The translations under genes were made by a program, and so were the position numbers. The notes below the pieces were generated by a model. The model was not told the DNA's origin and ran no database searches. It was given only the letters and a program-made list of their open reading frames with translations. From Planctomycetales bacterium (GTDB lineage Bacteria > Omnitrophota > Gorgyraeia > Gygaellales > Profunditerraquicolaceae), in assembly GCA_005239725.1 (NCBI GenBank), contig SBBM01000028.1, forward strand, positions 1-56,527: a DNA stretch of 56,527 nucleotides, in the 5' to 3' direction. How positions within the stretch are numbered: position 1 is the first letter of the stretch; each line of letters begins with the position of its first letter. Below, one piece after another: positions 31,223 to 41,415 of this stretch.

Positions 31223-33409
31223 TTATAATGTCCTTGCAATCTTTTGAATTTCGTAGGCCTCTATTATATCGCCTTCCTGCACGTCGGCAAAACCCTTTAA
31301 GGTCAGGCCGCATTCAAATCCTTCTTCGACTTCCCGCACGTCATCCTTAAAACGTTTCAGGGAAGAAAGCTGGCCTTCATATACAACTTGCCCGCTTCTC
31401 ACCAGGGTAACCGAGGCGCCGCGGTTAATTCTGCCTTTCATAACAAAGGAACCGGCAACTATGCCCGCCTTGGTTAATTTCATGACTTTTCTTATTTCTA
31501 CCTTGCCCAGGAATACCTTTTTAAGCTTTGGCTCAAGCATACCTTCCAAAGCTGTTTTAATATCATTAGCGAGTTCGTAAATAACATTGTATAGCCTTAC
31601 ATCCTGGCCTTCTTTGGCGATTAATTCCCTGGCCTGTTCATCAACGACCACGTTAAAACCCAGGATAAGCGCATTGGACGCCAATGCCAGGACCACATCG
31701 GAGTTATTCACATTACCTATGCCTTCGTGGATTATATCCAGCCTTACTTCGGAAATATTCAACTTACCGATAGTGTCTTTTATTGCTTCAAGAGAGCCAC
31801 GCATATCCGCCTTTAGTATCAGTTTCAATTCTTTAAGTTTGCCTTCTTTTATCTGCGAATATAAATCTTCCAGCCCCATCCTCTTTACCGGCTTTAATTG
31901 AAGCTCTTTTTCCTTCTCTTGCCTCTTTGCCGCCAGCTCCTTGGCGGTTTTTTCATCAGCAATAACAAAAAACTGCTCTCCTGCCTGAGGAACGTCACTT
32001 ATGCCCAAAACTTCAACCGGGCAAGATGGCGGGGCTTCGCTTACGTTACGGCCGAGGTGGTCAAACATTGCCTTTACCTTGCCGTAGCATTTACCGACGA
32101 TTATATTGTCGTTTAAACGTAATGTGCCTTTCTGCACAAGAAGAGTGGCCATCGGGCCTTTACTCTTTACAAGTTTTCCCTCCAGGACTACCCCTGCCGC
32201 AAGCCTATTAGGATTGGCTTTTAATTCCAGCATCTGCGCTTCTAATAAAATCATCTCCAATAAATTATCAATACCTTCGCCGGTTTTAGCCGAAACCGGA
32301 GCGGTTATAGTCTTTCCGCCCCAGTCTTCCGCGGTAAGGCCAAGCCCGGCAAGCTGTTTCTTTACTCTGTCTATATCCGCCCCGGGTTTATCAATCTTAT
32401 TTACAGCCACGATTATACTTACCCCTGCGGCGCGGGCATGGTCTATTGCCTCCTGGGTCTGAGGCATTATCCCGTCATCAGCCGCAACCACCAGGACCAC
32501 TATATCCGTAACGCTTGCCCCGCGGGCGCGCATAGCCGTAAATGCCTCGTGGCCCGGGGTATCCAAAAATGTAATTTCGCCGTGCGGCAAATTAACCCGG
32601 TAGGCGCCGATGTGCTGGGTAATCCCGCCGTGCTCCGCTTCAGCCACTTTACTTTTCTTGATTGCGTCCAATAACGAGGTTTTGCCGTGGTCAACATGGC
32701 CCATAAAAGTGACTATCGGCGAGCGCGGTTTTAAAGATTCGGGCAAATCCTTTTCTGTATGGATACTTAAAGCTGCTTGCTCCTCATCAAGGGCGTGTTT
32801 TATTTTAAAACCGTATTTTTGGCATACCGTTATAACATCCGCCTCGGTAAGCGCGTTATTCATCCCTGCCATTAAGCCCATACCCATTAAAATCTTAATC
32901 AGATTTGACGGTTTGTCCTGTAATTTAATCGCCAAATCTTTTACGGTGATAGGCAACTTTAATTCCAGTTCCTTTTCTGCCGCCGGGGGCGCTTTAATTT
33001 CGGGCCTGGGAATTTCCGGTTTAGGCACTACGGGCCTTGGGGCTTCGGGCTTAGGGATTACAGGTTCAGGGATTTCAACTTTCGCGACTTCCGGTTTTTT
33101 GACTTCCACCTTGGGAACTATGGGCTTAAGGACCTCCGGAGGCAACAATGGAAATCTTGATGCCGTAATTTTCTTATGCGCTACATGCGGCTTCGGCGCA
33201 TGCCCGGCAGCCGGTGCCGCAGGAAGAACACGTTTAGCCCGCACTGTCTTTTTTACGGCCCTGGCCTCGCTTTTAACTGTCGGTTTTTTAACCGCCTTAG
33301 GCTTAGCCGCTGCCTTAACAGCAGGCGCCCTGGGGGTTTTTTCTTTTGCTCTTTTTACAACTTTAGTTTTCTCTTTTTTTATTTCTGACATAATTTTCTC
33401 TGTCCTCAT
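31223..33409 (-). CDS. infB: translation initiation factor IF-2
   Basis: 728 aa; [38 protein letters not shown]; Pro/Lys/Ala-rich N-terminal linker. Confidence 0.98.
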   Translation of the reverse strand: MRTEKIMSEIKKEKTKVVKRAKEKTPRAPAVKAAAKPKAVKKPTVKSEARAVKKTVRAKRVLPAAPAAGHAPKPHVAHKKITASRFPLLPPEVLKPIVPKVEVKKPEVAKVEIPEPVIPKPEAPRPVVPKPEIPRPEIKAPPAAEKELELKLPITVKDLAIKLQDKPSNLIKILMGMGLMAGMNNALTEADVITVCQKYGFKIKHALDEEQAALSIHTEKDLPESLKPRSPIVTFMGHVDHGKTSLLDAIKKSKVAEAEHGGITQHIGAYRVNLPHGEITFLDTPGHEAFTAMRARGASVTDIVVLVVAADDGIMPQTQEAIDHARAAGVSIIVAVNKIDKPGADIDRVKKQLAGLGLTAEDWGGKTITAPVSAKTGEGIDNLLEMILLEAQMLELKANPNRLAAGVVLEGKLVKSKGPMATLLVQKGTLRLNDNIIVGKCYGKVKAMFDHLGRNVSEAPPSCPVEVLGISDVPQAGEQFFVIADEKTAKELAAKRQEKEKELQLKPVKRMGLEDLYSQIKEGKLKELKLILKADMRGSLEAIKDTIGKLNISEVRLDIIHEGIGNVNNSDVVLALASNALILGFNVVVDEQARELIAKEGQDVRLYNVIYELANDIKTALEGMLEPKLKKVFLGKVEIRKVMKLTKAGIVAGSFVMKGRINRGASVTLVRSGQVVYEGQLSSLKRFKDDVREVEEGFECGLTLKGFADVQEGDIIEAYEIQKIARTL

Positions 33410-34611
33410 TTTCTAGTTTGCTTCAAAGCCTTTCTGGCCTCTGCCCATAATTTCCGTGCCTTCTTTTCGCCTATACCCTTTACTTTCATCATATCTTCAA
33501 CATTCGCTTTCACCAAATCCTGCACCGTATTAAAACCTGCATCTTTTAAGTTGGCTAATGTCTTCTCGCCCACTCCGGATAAATCTTCCAGGGAAACCGC
33601 TTCTTCCTTTTCCCCCTTTTCCTCTTCTTTCGGTTCTTCTTTCTTTACCCCCGCCAGCGCCGCTTCCGCAATCTGGGTCCTGGTGCGTATATCAAGCTCC
33701 CATCCGATAAGCCGCGAGGCAAGCCTTACGTTCTGGCCGTGTTTTCCGATGCTAAGCGACAGCTGGTCATCAGCCACGATGACCTCTGCCCGCTTCTCTT
33801 CTTTATTTAATTTTATCTCGGAAATCTCCGCCGGCGAAAGCGAAGCCTTTATATATTCCCGTATATCTTCGTTATAGCGGACGATATCAATCCTCTCCCC
33901 GCCTAACTCCTGGACAATATTTTTGACCCGGCTTCCGCGCATGCCCACGCAGGCGCCTACCGAATCCACCTTTTCGTCTTTAGACCAGACCGAAATTTTA
34001 GTGCGCTCGCCCGGCTGGCGGGATATGGATTTTATCTCCACTATCCCATCATATATCTCCGGGACTTCCAGTTCAAATAATTTCTTCACAAAATTAGGGT
34101 GCCGGCGGGATAAAATAATCTGCAGGCCCTTTGTTTCCCTTTTTACCTCCATGACATAAGCGCGGATACGCTGGCCCTGCCTGAATTCCTCCTTGGGAGA
34201 CTGTTCGCTTTTAAGGAGTATGGCCTCGGCCTTCCCCAGGAGGTCAACGATAATATTGCCTTTTTCAAACCTGTACACCGTGCCGCTGATAATCTCCCCG
34301 ACCTTACCCTGGAATTCGTCGAAAACTACCTCTTTTTCCGCCTCACGTATCTTTTGTATAATCACCTGCCTTGCGGCTGAAGCGGCAATACGGCCGAAAT
34401 CCACGGAAGTAATCTTTTCTTCGTTGCGGAAGGCTGTAATGTCGCCGCTAGAGCGGTCAAGTTCCACCCTGAGCTCTTCGTCAGGCTTGACATCAATAAC
34501 CTTGCGCACCGCGCTTAACACTGCACTCTCTACCGCCTGGACGAGAATATCCTTTTTAATGCCCTTCTCACGCTCTATCTGCTCAATTATCGCTATTAAT
34601 TCTTTGCTCAT
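33406..34611 (-). CDS. nusA: transcription termination/antitermination protein NusA
   Basis: 401 aa; [31 protein letters not shown] motif; C-terminal Hh[17 protein letters not shown]. Confidence 0.97.
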   Translation of the reverse strand: MSKELIAIIEQIEREKGIKKDILVQAVESAVLSAVRKVIDVKPDEELRVELDRSSGDITAFRNEEKITSVDFGRIAASAARQVIIQKIREAEKEVVFDEFQGKVGEIISGTVYRFEKGNIIVDLLGKAEAILLKSEQSPKEEFRQGQRIRAYVMEVKRETKGLQIILSRRHPNFVKKLFELEVPEIYDGIVEIKSISRQPGERTKISVWSKDEKVDSVGACVGMRGSRVKNIVQELGGERIDIVRYNEDIREYIKASLSPAEISEIKLNKEEKRAEVIVADDQLSLSIGKHGQNVRLASRLIGWELDIRTRTQIAEAALAGVKKEEPKEEEKGEKEEAVSLEDLSGVGEKTLANLKDAGFNTVQDLVKANVEDMMKVKGIGEKKARKLWAEARKALKQTRK

Positions 34612-34636
34612 ATTATTTTCTCCGTATATTCGAATT

Positions 34637-35101
34637 TTATTCTACTATCTGTTTTGCCTTGGATATTTTTGATAGAGGTATTTCTATAACCTCCCCTTTA
34701 TCCGTTTCTATACTCAGGGAATCATCCTTTACTTCCTTTATCGCTCCTTGAAATTCCCACTTCGCGTTTACCGGTTCCCTCAGGAATACCGTAACTTTCC
34801 TATTCAGATTGCGCAAAAAATCACTCCTGGTTTTCAGCGGCCTGCCTAAGCCAGGTGAAGAGACTTCCAGGGTATAACTCTCCTTTATAATATCTTTTCC
34901 ATCCAGTATTCCGCTTATCTGAGTGTTTAGCCTGGCGCATTCCCCCAGGCTTATCCCACCGGAAGAATTGTCTACCAGAATTCTTAAAACACGGCCCGCG
35001 CCTTCACGCCTGTAAATAAACTCAACCAACTCCAGCCCCTGTTCTTTCAGGTACTGGCTGATTATACTCTCCAATTCTCCGGCTATTTCTTCCCTATCCA
35101 T
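34637..35101 (-). CDS. rimP: ribosome maturation factor RimP
   Basis: 154 aa; YTLEVSSPGLGRPLKTRSDF signature. Confidence 0.95.
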   Translation of the reverse strand: MDREEIAGELESIISQYLKEQGLELVEFIYRREGAGRVLRILVDNSSGGISLGECARLNTQISGILDGKDIIKESYTLEVSSPGLGRPLKTRSDFLRNLNRKVTVFLREPVNAKWEFQGAIKEVKDDSLSIETDKGEVIEIPLSKISKAKQIVE

Positions 35102-36344
35102 TTAAAGCCCCTTTTATTTGAGAGAGGATATTTTCCGGCGTATCGCTTATTTTTTTATTATCTCTGCGTATTTTTAGCTCCAGCATATCTTTATTTAAAT
35201 ATTCCTTGCCGATAACTATCTGAAGCGGAATGCCGATTAAATCCGCATCTTTAAATTTTATCCCCGGGCGCTCATCGCGGTCATCTAAAAGCGCATCAAT
35301 CCCCGTATCCGCAAGCTCGTTAGAAATCTTCTCTGCCAATGCCATAATCTTTTCATTAACTATATCCAGAGGTAAAATAACAATCCTGTAGGGGGCTATT
35401 TCATCAGGCCAGATAATCCCGTCTTTATCGTAGTTCTGCTCGATTATGGTCGGGATAAGCCTGGATACGCCTATGCCGTAACAACCCATAATAACCGGAC
35501 GCTGTTTTCCTTCTGAATCAAGGAAATTCGCACCCAGGGTAGAGCTGTATTTTGTGCCTAATTTAAAGATATGACCTATCTCAATGGTATTTATTTTTTC
35601 AAGCTCAGTGTTACATTCAGGGCAGGACCCATCTTTTCCTTCGGCGAATGTCTTAGTGAATTTGCACTCCGGGCACGATGAAACCAGGTCTTCCCCGCTT
35701 GCCGCAGGCGCCATAAATTCATGCGAAACCTTGCCGCCCATCACCCCGGGGTCAGCCTCAACAACCAAAATATCCAGGCCACATCTTTCGAAGATCTTCT
35801 TGTAAGCGCCGAGCATAGCCTGGTAATTTAAATCCAACCCGGCCTCATCCCGGTCAAAACTATAGGCATCTTTCATAATAAATTCGCAGGCCCGGATAAG
35901 GCCGAAACGCGGACGTATCTCATCCCGGAATTTCGTCTGTATCTGATATAATATGAGCGGTAACTGCCGGTAGGAAGAGATATAATTCTTAGCCAGGTCG
36001 GTAATTACCTCCTCGTGTGTAGGCCCCAGGCACATATGCCGGCCTTTACGGTCGGTAAACCTGATCATTACCGTACCGATATCCTTATCCCTGCCGGATT
36101 TTATCCATAACTCCTGGGATTGTAATGCCGGAAGTAGCAGTTCATTCCCACCCGCGGCATTCATCTCCTGCCGGATTATCCTTTCAATATTATCAAGAGC
36201 CTTCAGGCCCAGAGGCAGGTATGAATATACCCCTGCCACGAGCATGCGGATTAACCCTGCGCGCAGCATAAGCTTGTGACTGACTGACTCTGCCTCCTGG
36301 GGAGTTTCCCTTAATGTCGGTATGAATGATTTTGTCCAGAGCAT
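35094..36344 (-). CDS. proS: prolyl-tRNA synthetase, short form lacking the large INS editing domain
   Basis: 416 aa; LRAGLIRMLVAGVYSYLPLG, LGPTHEEVITDL, FRDEIRPRFGLIRACEFIMKDAYSFD; CPEC-x13-CPEC in place of INS. Confidence 0.95.
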   Translation of the reverse strand: MLWTKSFIPTLRETPQEAESVSHKLMLRAGLIRMLVAGVYSYLPLGLKALDNIERIIRQEMNAAGGNELLLPALQSQELWIKSGRDKDIGTVMIRFTDRKGRHMCLGPTHEEVITDLAKNYISSYRQLPLILYQIQTKFRDEIRPRFGLIRACEFIMKDAYSFDRDEAGLDLNYQAMLGAYKKIFERCGLDILVVEADPGVMGGKVSHEFMAPAASGEDLVSSCPECKFTKTFAEGKDGSCPECNTELEKINTIEIGHIFKLGTKYSSTLGANFLDSEGKQRPVIMGCYGIGVSRLIPTIIEQNYDKDGIIWPDEIAPYRIVILPLDIVNEKIMALAEKISNELADTGIDALLDDRDERPGIKFKDADLIGIPLQIVIGKEYLNKDMLELKIRRDNKKISDTPENILSQIKGALNG

Positions 36345-37402
36345 TTCTTAATTTCCTTTACTAATGATTCCACGCATTTATCCGCAGACACTTTCTTGAT
36401 TGCCTTGCCGTTTCTAAAAAATAACCCCTCCTTTTTTCCAAAAGCAATTCCCAAATCCGCATGCCTTGCCTCTCCGGGGCCGTTAACCACGCAACCCATT
36501 ACCGCCACCTTTGGCGTCCGAGCGGATAGCGGATAGCGGATAGCGGATAGTTTGCTTTCCAAATCTTTCACTATGTTTACCAGATCCACATCGCACCTGC
36601 CGCAAGTGGGACAGCTGATAATCTGCGGCCCGAAATTACGCAGGCCCAAAGATTCCAATATACGTTGAGCCGCCTTAATCTCCTCCCCGGGTCTATCCGT
36701 AAGGGAAACCCTTATTGTATCACCGATACCCTCCATCAATAAACTCCCGATGGCAATAGCCGATTTTATCGCGCCCTCCGCCGGAAACCCGGTTGCCGTA
36801 ACACCTAAATGAAAAGGATAATCGCAAAGTTTACTCATCCGGCGGTACGCCTCTACGGTAGCGATAATATCGGAGCATTTCAGAGAAACTACAATATCAT
36901 AAAACCCGCACCCCTCTAAAATTCCGATATAATCCCGGGCGCTCTTCACCATTTTTTTTACCTGGTCGGGAGTATCCCCTATTGAGCCTGAATTTAATCC
37001 TACCCTGATAGGTATGCCGGCCCGTTTTGCCGCCTTAGCGATTTCTTTGACCTCGGCCTTCTTCGAGATATTTCCGGGATTAAGCCTGATTTTATCCACT
37101 CCGTTATCTATAGCCTCCAGGGCAAACCGCCAGTTAAAATGGATATCCGCGACTACCGGCAGCACTGCCTTTTGCTTAATCTTTTTTAACGCCCTGACGT
37201 CCTCGTTGTCCTTTACCGCCAGACGCACAATCTCGCATCCAGACTTAGCCAATTCATTAATCTGGCGTATGGTTTCAAAGCTGTCCTTTGTCCTGGTTTT
37301 TGCCATAGATTGTATGGCAATAGGATTATTCCCGCCTATGGCAATGTTTCCGATTTTTATAACCTTAGTTTTGCGCCTTATAATCATTTTTAATGAGCGC
37401 AT
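36311..37402 (-). CDS. ispG: 4-hydroxy-3-methylbut-2-enyl diphosphate synthase
   Basis: IspG motifs IQSMAKTRTKD, VADIHFNWR, CPTCGRC, VAVMGCVVNGPGEA. Confidence 0.96.
   Translation of the reverse strand: MRSLKMIIRRKTKVIKIGNIAIGGNNPIAIQSMAKTRTKDSFETIRQINELAKSGCEIVRLAVKDNEDVRALKKIKQKAVLPVVADIHFNWRFALEAIDNGVDKIRLNPGNISKKAEVKEIAKAAKRAGIPIRVGLNSGSIGDTPDQVKKMVKSARDYIGILEGCGFYDIVVSLKCSDIIATVEAYRRMSKLCDYPFHLGVTATGFPAEGAIKSAIAIGSLLMEGIGDTIRVSLTDRPGEEIKAAQRILESLGLRNFGPQIISCPTCGRCDVDLVNIVKDLESKLSAIRYPLSARTPKVAVMGCVVNGPGEARHADLGIAFGKKEGLFFRNGKAIKKVSADKCVESLVKEIKKCSGQNHSYRH
36521..36550. repeat. (GCGGATA)x4 tandem heptamer inside ispG
   Basis: Direct reading AGCGGATAGCGGATAGCGGATAGCGGATAG; encodes LSAIRYPLSA; heptamer also present in R1 arms. 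Confidence 0.95.
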
Positions 37403-37555
37403 AACTTAGGGAAGTCCGCCGTAGGCGGATGACGTAAGTTATTTGCGCGAGTTAACCCCACACCCAGCAGGCATGCTAGAAAGCTATGGCTTTCTGGGTG
37501 TGGGGCAAGTTCGGACGGATAAGTTATGTAGGTTTCACCTCCATAACTTATGTCC
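37403..37555. repeat. Structured intergenic element R6
   Basis: Nested inverted repeats: TCCGCC-gta-GGCGGA, CCCCACACCCAG/CTGGGTGTGGGG, AGAAAGC/GCTTTCT, CATAACTTA units. Confidence 0.8.
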
Positions 37556-38680
37556 TCACTTAAAAAACCCAATTACTTTCTCAACATACCCGAACTTAAC
37601 CAGGTCATTCAGCGATACCAGGACCGCCAGCGTTATAATTAAACTTAACCCGATGTGAACTATGACCCTTTCGGCCTTTTCACCCAAAGACCTTCCCCTT
37701 ATCTTTTCGATAGCCAGAAATAAGATGTGCCCGCCATCCAGCACCGGAAGCGGCAATAAATTAAAAATACACAAAGATACGCTTAATAAAGCTACCAAAT
37801 GTATAACCGCGATCATCCCCATGCCTGCTGCCTGCGAGGTTATATAAAAAATTCCCAAAGGCCCGGTTACAGACTCGCGCATCGAAAGCCTGCCTGTAAT
37901 CATGCGCCAAAGCGCTTTATAAGTCATAACAGTCAAATCATAGGTTTTATTTAAGGCCAGGAGGAATGATTTTACAGGCCCATGCCTTACTTTTAAAATC
38001 TCATCCGAGGGCATAACGCCTATCATCCCGGCGGTGCGCTTTTGACCCAGGATATCCTCGAAACTATTCTCCCTAATTTTAATCTCTAAATTTTTCTCCT
38101 CGTTATTCCTAATAAAAGAAATCCTGACCGTGCCGGAATGCGCCTTCTCCCGAATAGCCTCCTGCAACTCCTCCCAGTACGTTACTTTCTTGCCGTCTAC
38201 AGCAATAATCCTGTCCCCGGCCTCTATACCCGCCTTTTTAGCGCCGTATCCTTCGACTAAACCCCCGACCTTAGTCGTGAGCGTGGGGTAACCCGCAAAA
38301 AATATGAGCCAGAAACATAAAAATCCTAATATATAATTAAGGAGGGGGCCAAAAAATATTATCTTGAAACGTTTGCCGGGGGCTTGGGCAAGGTATTCGT
38401 CGGGATTCCCTTTAAATTCATCATAAGTATCGCCGGCCAATTTTACGTAACCGCCAAGCGGTATGGCGCAGATACTGTATTCCGTGCCCCTATTTTTTCT
38501 GTAAATAAGCCTGGGGCCAAACCCTAAAGAAAATTTTTCCACTCTCACGCCGAGCCTCTTCGACATAATAAAATGCCCCAATTCATGGACGATTATCAAT
38601 ACGCCCAGTATTGCAAAAAATATAAATAACGAAATCACCCCATCCTCCTGATTAAACCTTTTGTTTCCTGCCTTGCCCAA
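37556..38680 (-). CDS. rseP: RIP metalloprotease RseP (site-2 protease)
   Basis: 374 aa; VHELGHFIMSKRLGVRVEKFSLGFGP HExxH, PDZ, LLPLPVLDGGHILFLAIEKIRGR. Confidence 0.96.
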   Translation of the reverse strand: MGKAGNKRFNQEDGVISLFIFFAILGVLIIVHELGHFIMSKRLGVRVEKFSLGFGPRLIYRKNRGTEYSICAIPLGGYVKLAGDTYDEFKGNPDEYLAQAPGKRFKIIFFGPLLNYILGFLCFWLIFFAGYPTLTTKVGGLVEGYGAKKAGIEAGDRIIAVDGKKVTYWEELQEAIREKAHSGTVRISFIRNNEEKNLEIKIRENSFEDILGQKRTAGMIGVMPSDEILKVRHGPVKSFLLALNKTYDLTVMTYKALWRMITGRLSMRESVTGPLGIFYITSQAAGMGMIAVIHLVALLSVSLCIFNLLPLPVLDGGHILFLAIEKIRGRSLGEKAERVIVHIGLSLIITLAVLVSLNDLVKFGYVEKVIGFFK

Positions 38681-39789
38681 CCGTCAGCGTGATATATATC
38701 ATTTATGCCCGGCTTACCGGTATTCTTATGCCTTTCTAAAACCCTCTCGATAATTCCCGGCAAAGAAATAAAATTTATCCCGCCTCTTAAGAATTCTTCC
38801 ACGCAAACCTCGTTTGCGGCATTTAAAACGCAAGGCGCGGTCCCCCCGTCATACGCTGCCTGATAAGCAAGGCGCAGGCAGGGGAACCTTTTTAAATCCG
38901 GCTCCTGGAAACTGAGCCTCTGTAATTTATAAAAATCCACTCTGGCAAGCTTATTGGCAAGCCTTTCCGGGTAAGAGAGTGCATATTGTATAGGTATGCG
39001 CATATCGGTAGCGGATAACTGCGCGATAATTGTGCCGTCCATAAATTCGACCATGGAATGGATTATCGCCTCCGGGTGTATGACTACTTTTATTTTTTCC
39101 GGGCCCACGCCGAATAAATACATCGCCTCCAAAACTTCCAGGCCCTTATTCATCAGGGTTGCGGAATCAACGCTAATCTTTTTGCCCATCTTCCAGCGCG
39201 GATGCTTCATAACTTCTTTCAGCGAAATACTCTTTAACCTGTTTTTATCTAACTCCCTCAGCGGCCCTCCTGATGCAGTCAGGTGTATCACTCTCAGCGC
39301 ATTTTTATCTTCTCCAGCCAGGCACTGCCATATCGCCGACTGTTCGCTGTCAATAGGGATAATCTTTGCCTTTTTTTTAAAAGCCCTGGACATAACTATT
39401 GAGCCTGCGATTACCAGCGCTTCCTTATTTGCCAGGGCAACTTCCTTACCGCTGTCTATCGCACTCAATAGAGGTCTAAGCGCATCTGCGCCGCTTATAG
39501 CCAATACAACCTTGTCTATTCCCTTATCTTTAACTATCTGGCCTAACCCGGACTCGCCGGTAAACAGTTTTATTTTACTGCCTACCCTGCGCTTTAAGCT
39601 AATGCCTGCTTCCTTGTCCGCAACGCAGACAAAGACCGGATGGAACTCCTTTATCTGCTTAAATAAAACCTCAATATTGGAGTGCGCCGCCAGTGCCGTG
39701 ATTTTGAATTTCCCGGGAAAGTGCCTTACAACATCCAATGTATTCCGGCCTATGGAGCCGGTTGAGCCTAATATTGCTATATTTTTCAC
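38635..39789 (-). CDS. dxr: 1-deoxy-D-xylulose-5-phosphate reductoisomerase
   Basis: 384 aa; ILGSTGSIGRNTLDVV, LANKEALV, IPIDSEQSAIWQCL, HPRWKMGKKISVDSATLMNKGLE. Confidence 0.98.
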   Translation of the reverse strand: MKNIAILGSTGSIGRNTLDVVRHFPGKFKITALAAHSNIEVLFKQIKEFHPVFVCVADKEAGISLKRRVGSKIKLFTGESGLGQIVKDKGIDKVVLAISGADALRPLLSAIDSGKEVALANKEALVIAGSIVMSRAFKKKAKIIPIDSEQSAIWQCLAGEDKNALRVIHLTASGGPLRELDKNRLKSISLKEVMKHPRWKMGKKISVDSATLMNKGLEVLEAMYLFGVGPEKIKVVIHPEAIIHSMVEFMDGTIIAQLSATDMRIPIQYALSYPERLANKLARVDFYKLQRLSFQEPDLKRFPCLRLAYQAAYDGGTAPCVLNAANEVCVEEFLRGGINFISLPGIIERVLERHKNTGKPGINDIYHADGWARQETKGLIRRMG

Positions 39790-40580
39790 TTTACGAATAT
39801 ACTCAAGTAAAAATAAAATACCGGGGCGGTAAACAAAAGGCTGTCAATTAAATCCAGGATTCCCCCTATCCCGGGTATAATTCGTGCCGAGTCCTTAATC
39901 TGACAGTCGCGCTTCATCAGAGACTCCGAAAGGTCGCCCAGCTGTGCCAAAACCCCCAAAAGCATGCCGATTAAAAGAAGGTGTAAATTCGACAGCGGCA
40001 GAAACGATTTGCACGCCAGGGCGCTAAGCACGCTAAAAATAAAGCCTCCTATCGCGCCTTCCACGGATTTTTTTGGGCTTACGCGCGGCATTAAAGGCGT
40101 CTTTCCGAAACGGCTGCCGATAAGATAAGCGCCTATATCGTTTAATTTCGTAATCATTATAACGCTCCCCAATAACCCTATGCCGTCCGGCAGATACCTT
40201 ATTTTAATCAGAAAACTGAAAAACCAGGCAACATAAAGTATGCCGAATATCGTTACGGAGATGCCTATAATGGTGCCGGAACTCTCTCTCCTCCGGAACT
40301 GCATAATAATCAAAAATAATAATGCCAGCAGGATAAAAAGCAGCTCCCATTTATCGGTTAGCTCAAAGCGGTAAAGTATGGATAAGGGGATAATCGTGCC
40401 CATGCCTATGCCGAAATATTTGTATATATTTATGCCTTTGTTCTGCACCATAGTGAAGAATTCATAAAGCCCGGTCACAATAAAAAAGAGTATTGTCGGG
40501 CCGAACAGCCAGTCAGTAAATACGGCCAAAGTTGCAAAGCTAATAAGCACAACCGAGCTAACTATTCTTTTTAACAGCAT
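39786..40580 (-). CDS. cdsA: phosphatidate cytidylyltransferase
   Basis: 264 aa; SPKKSVEGAIGG, GDLSESLMKRDCQIKDSARIIPGIGGILDLIDSLLFTAPVFY. Confidence 0.95.
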   Translation of the reverse strand: MLLKRIVSSVVLISFATLAVFTDWLFGPTILFFIVTGLYEFFTMVQNKGINIYKYFGIGMGTIIPLSILYRFELTDKWELLFILLALLFLIIMQFRRRESSGTIIGISVTIFGILYVAWFFSFLIKIRYLPDGIGLLGSVIMITKLNDIGAYLIGSRFGKTPLMPRVSPKKSVEGAIGGFIFSVLSALACKSFLPLSNLHLLLIGMLLGVLAQLGDLSESLMKRDCQIKDSARIIPGIGGILDLIDSLLFTAPVFYFYLSIFVK

Positions 40581-41289
40581 TTATGCCGCCGAACCTCCTT
40601 TCCCGCCTGTCATATTCTTCTATCGCCGTCTGGAGGTCCTTTTTTCCGAAATCCGGCCAGTATTTCTTAATGAAATAAAATTCCGCGTAAGACAACTGCC
40701 AGAGCAGGAAATTACTGATGCGCATCTCTCCGCTTGTGCGTATGAGAAGGTCGGGGTCAGGGAGCCCTGCGGTATAAAGGTATTTTTCAAATTTATCTTC
40801 ATTGAGCATTTCGGGGCTCTCTTTGCCGGAGGCGACCGCCTCGGCAAACCTCCTTGCCGCATCAATTATCTCTGCTCTTCCGCCATAATTTAAAGCTAAG
40901 ACAAAAGTAAGCCCCGTGTTGTTTTCCGTCTTTTTTTCCGCACTGTCAATCTTATTTAAAATATAATCCGGGATGGGCTTATCCCTCCCGATAACCCTGA
41001 TTCTAATGTTGTTCTTGTGTAATTCCGCAATCCGCTTCTCCAGGAAATTATCCAGAAGGCTCATCAGCATATTTACTTCTTTTTTCGGTCTTGTCCAGTT
41101 TTCGCTTGAGAAAGCAAATACGGTAAGCACCTTAACTCCCACCTCGGCTGCCGCCCGGATAATCTCTTCAACCCTCTCAACCCCTCTCTTATGCCCGGCT
41201 GTCCTGGGCAGGCCCCTCTCCTTAGCCCAACGGCCGTTGCCATCCATTATTATAGCTATGTGCCTCGGTATGTTATTTTTATCTATCAA
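40558..41289 (-). CDS. uppS: isoprenyl (undecaprenyl) diphosphate synthase
   Basis: 243 aa; HIAIIMDGNGRWAKERGLPRTAGHKRGVE; TTG start. Confidence 0.97.
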   Translation of the reverse strand: MIDKNNIPRHIAIIMDGNGRWAKERGLPRTAGHKRGVERVEEIIRAAAEVGVKVLTVFAFSSENWTRPKKEVNMLMSLLDNFLEKRIAELHKNNIRIRVIGRDKPIPDYILNKIDSAEKKTENNTGLTFVLALNYGGRAEIIDAARRFAEAVASGKESPEMLNEDKFEKYLYTAGLPDPDLLIRTSGEMRISNFLLWQLSYAEFYFIKKYWPDFGKKDLQTAIEEYDRRERRFGGINAVKKNS

Positions 41290-41291
41290 GG

Positions 41292-41413
41292 TTTTTAGCG
41301 TTTAGCGGATAGCGTTTTCCCGCTTAGAGTTTTCGTTTCAGCGGGATCCCGCATAGCGGGAAGCGCACAGGGATTCTACTATTATCCACTATCCGCTCTA
41401 CGCTCCGCGCTAG
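41292..41413. repeat. Palindromic intergenic repeat, family R1
   Basis: Near-identical core to 5393-5509 and 46583-46684, same orientation. Confidence 0.9.
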
Positions 41414-41415
41414 AA

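Noticed and set aside
32990-33130. Proline-rich repeated PKPEVPRPEIK tract in IF-2 as a repeat insertion
   Set aside because: Low-complexity linkers are common in IF-2 N-termini; not evidence of mobile repeat.
32610-33416. 268-aa plus-strand ORF antisense to infB
   Set aside because: Mirror of the biased Pro/Lys/Ala-rich IF-2 N-terminal coding sequence; no independent coding evidence.
36521-36550. CRISPR-like tandem repeat
   Set aside because: Seven-bp perfect tandem units without spacers inside a coding gene; not CRISPR.
37390-37572. 60-aa minus-strand ORF across the R6 element
   Set aside because: Entirely within the hairpin-rich repeat and overlapping the ispG and rseP ends; best explained as repeat.
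38996-39832. 278-aa plus-strand ORF antisense to dxr
   Set aside because: Antisense shadow ORF of a clearly conserved dxr gene.
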